A stretch of DNA of 64,000 nt from Cordylochernes scorpioides (lineage: Eukaryota; Arthropoda; Arachnida; Pseudoscorpiones; Chernetidae): NCBI GenBank assembly GCA_030710605.1, contig CP092874.1, forward strand, positions 74,589,044 through 74,653,043, read 5' to 3'. Position numbers and translations under genes: made by a program. Shown piece after piece: positions 63,966 to 64,000 of this stretch. Position 1 is the first letter of the stretch; each line of letters starts with the position of its first letter. The notes under the pieces are model-generated. The model did not search any database. It saw only the letters and a list, made by a program, of their open reading frames with translations, and had not been told where the DNA came from.

Positions 63966-64000
63966 AACATTACAACTCGCTGGAGAATAATTCCAAGCTC

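Overview
The window reads as animal nuclear DNA, most likely from an arthropod. It is AT-rich and packed with transposable elements. I see no intact host gene, no rRNA and no CRISPR array. The case for a metazoan rests on mariner transposases, Gypsy retrotransposons, a Penelope-like element with a GIY-YIG nuclease, Helitron-like termini, tRNA-derived SINEs, a U6 snRNA retropseudogene and a tRNA-Gly(GCC) remnant. I cannot fix the species.

Layout. 0-5 kb: the 3' half of a broken LINE, a mariner split by an LTR-like insertion, a foldback element and a pogo-type MITE. 5-13.4 kb: a mariner 5' end, a hammerhead-like RNA motif, two 711-bp LTR-like repeats about 4.3 kb apart, a complete non-autonomous Helitron, and a very short LTR element (TRIM-like) with a foldback MITE inside one LTR. 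14-20 kb: a long-palindrome MITE, a retroposed insertion, a 71-bp tandem repeat, a U6 retropseudogene, a 1.2-kb foldback made of four units, and a GC-rich LINE ORF1. 20.6-30.7 kb, minus strand: a Gypsy element that has lost its protease, RT, RNase H and integrase core and has been split by a LINE fragment. Next to it is a young-looking Gypsy element with apparently identical 315-bp LTRs and one intact gag-pol frame.

31-34.5 kb: nested SINE, foldback and Helitron insertions, including a palindrome with a tRNA-like cloverleaf at its tip. 35.2-41.9 kb: a Penelope-like complex of two tandem copies and one inverted copy inside a single 13-bp target duplication, with a mariner nested in it. 42-49 kb: Helitron ends, SINEs, tRNA-like sequences, LINE 3' ends and a mariner fragment. 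49.4-52.9 kb: a Helitron-bounded block made almost entirely of a 73-bp satellite. 53-64 kb: more foldbacks, 61-bp and ~74-bp satellites, a second copy of the deleted mariner, two solo LTRs, a SINE and a second hammerhead-like motif.

Nothing here forms an operon or a host pathway. What works together are element parts: intact Gypsy or Penelope enzymes could act for themselves, while MITEs, SINEs, deleted mariners and small Helitrons depend on enzymes from elsewhere. The leads I rate highest are the two hammerhead-like motifs, the satellite enclosed by Helitron ends, the tRNA-like sequences sitting in palindromes, the single-event Penelope complex, and the LINE fragment flanked by 391-bp direct repeats. 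All identities come from reading the sequence; no database search was run.
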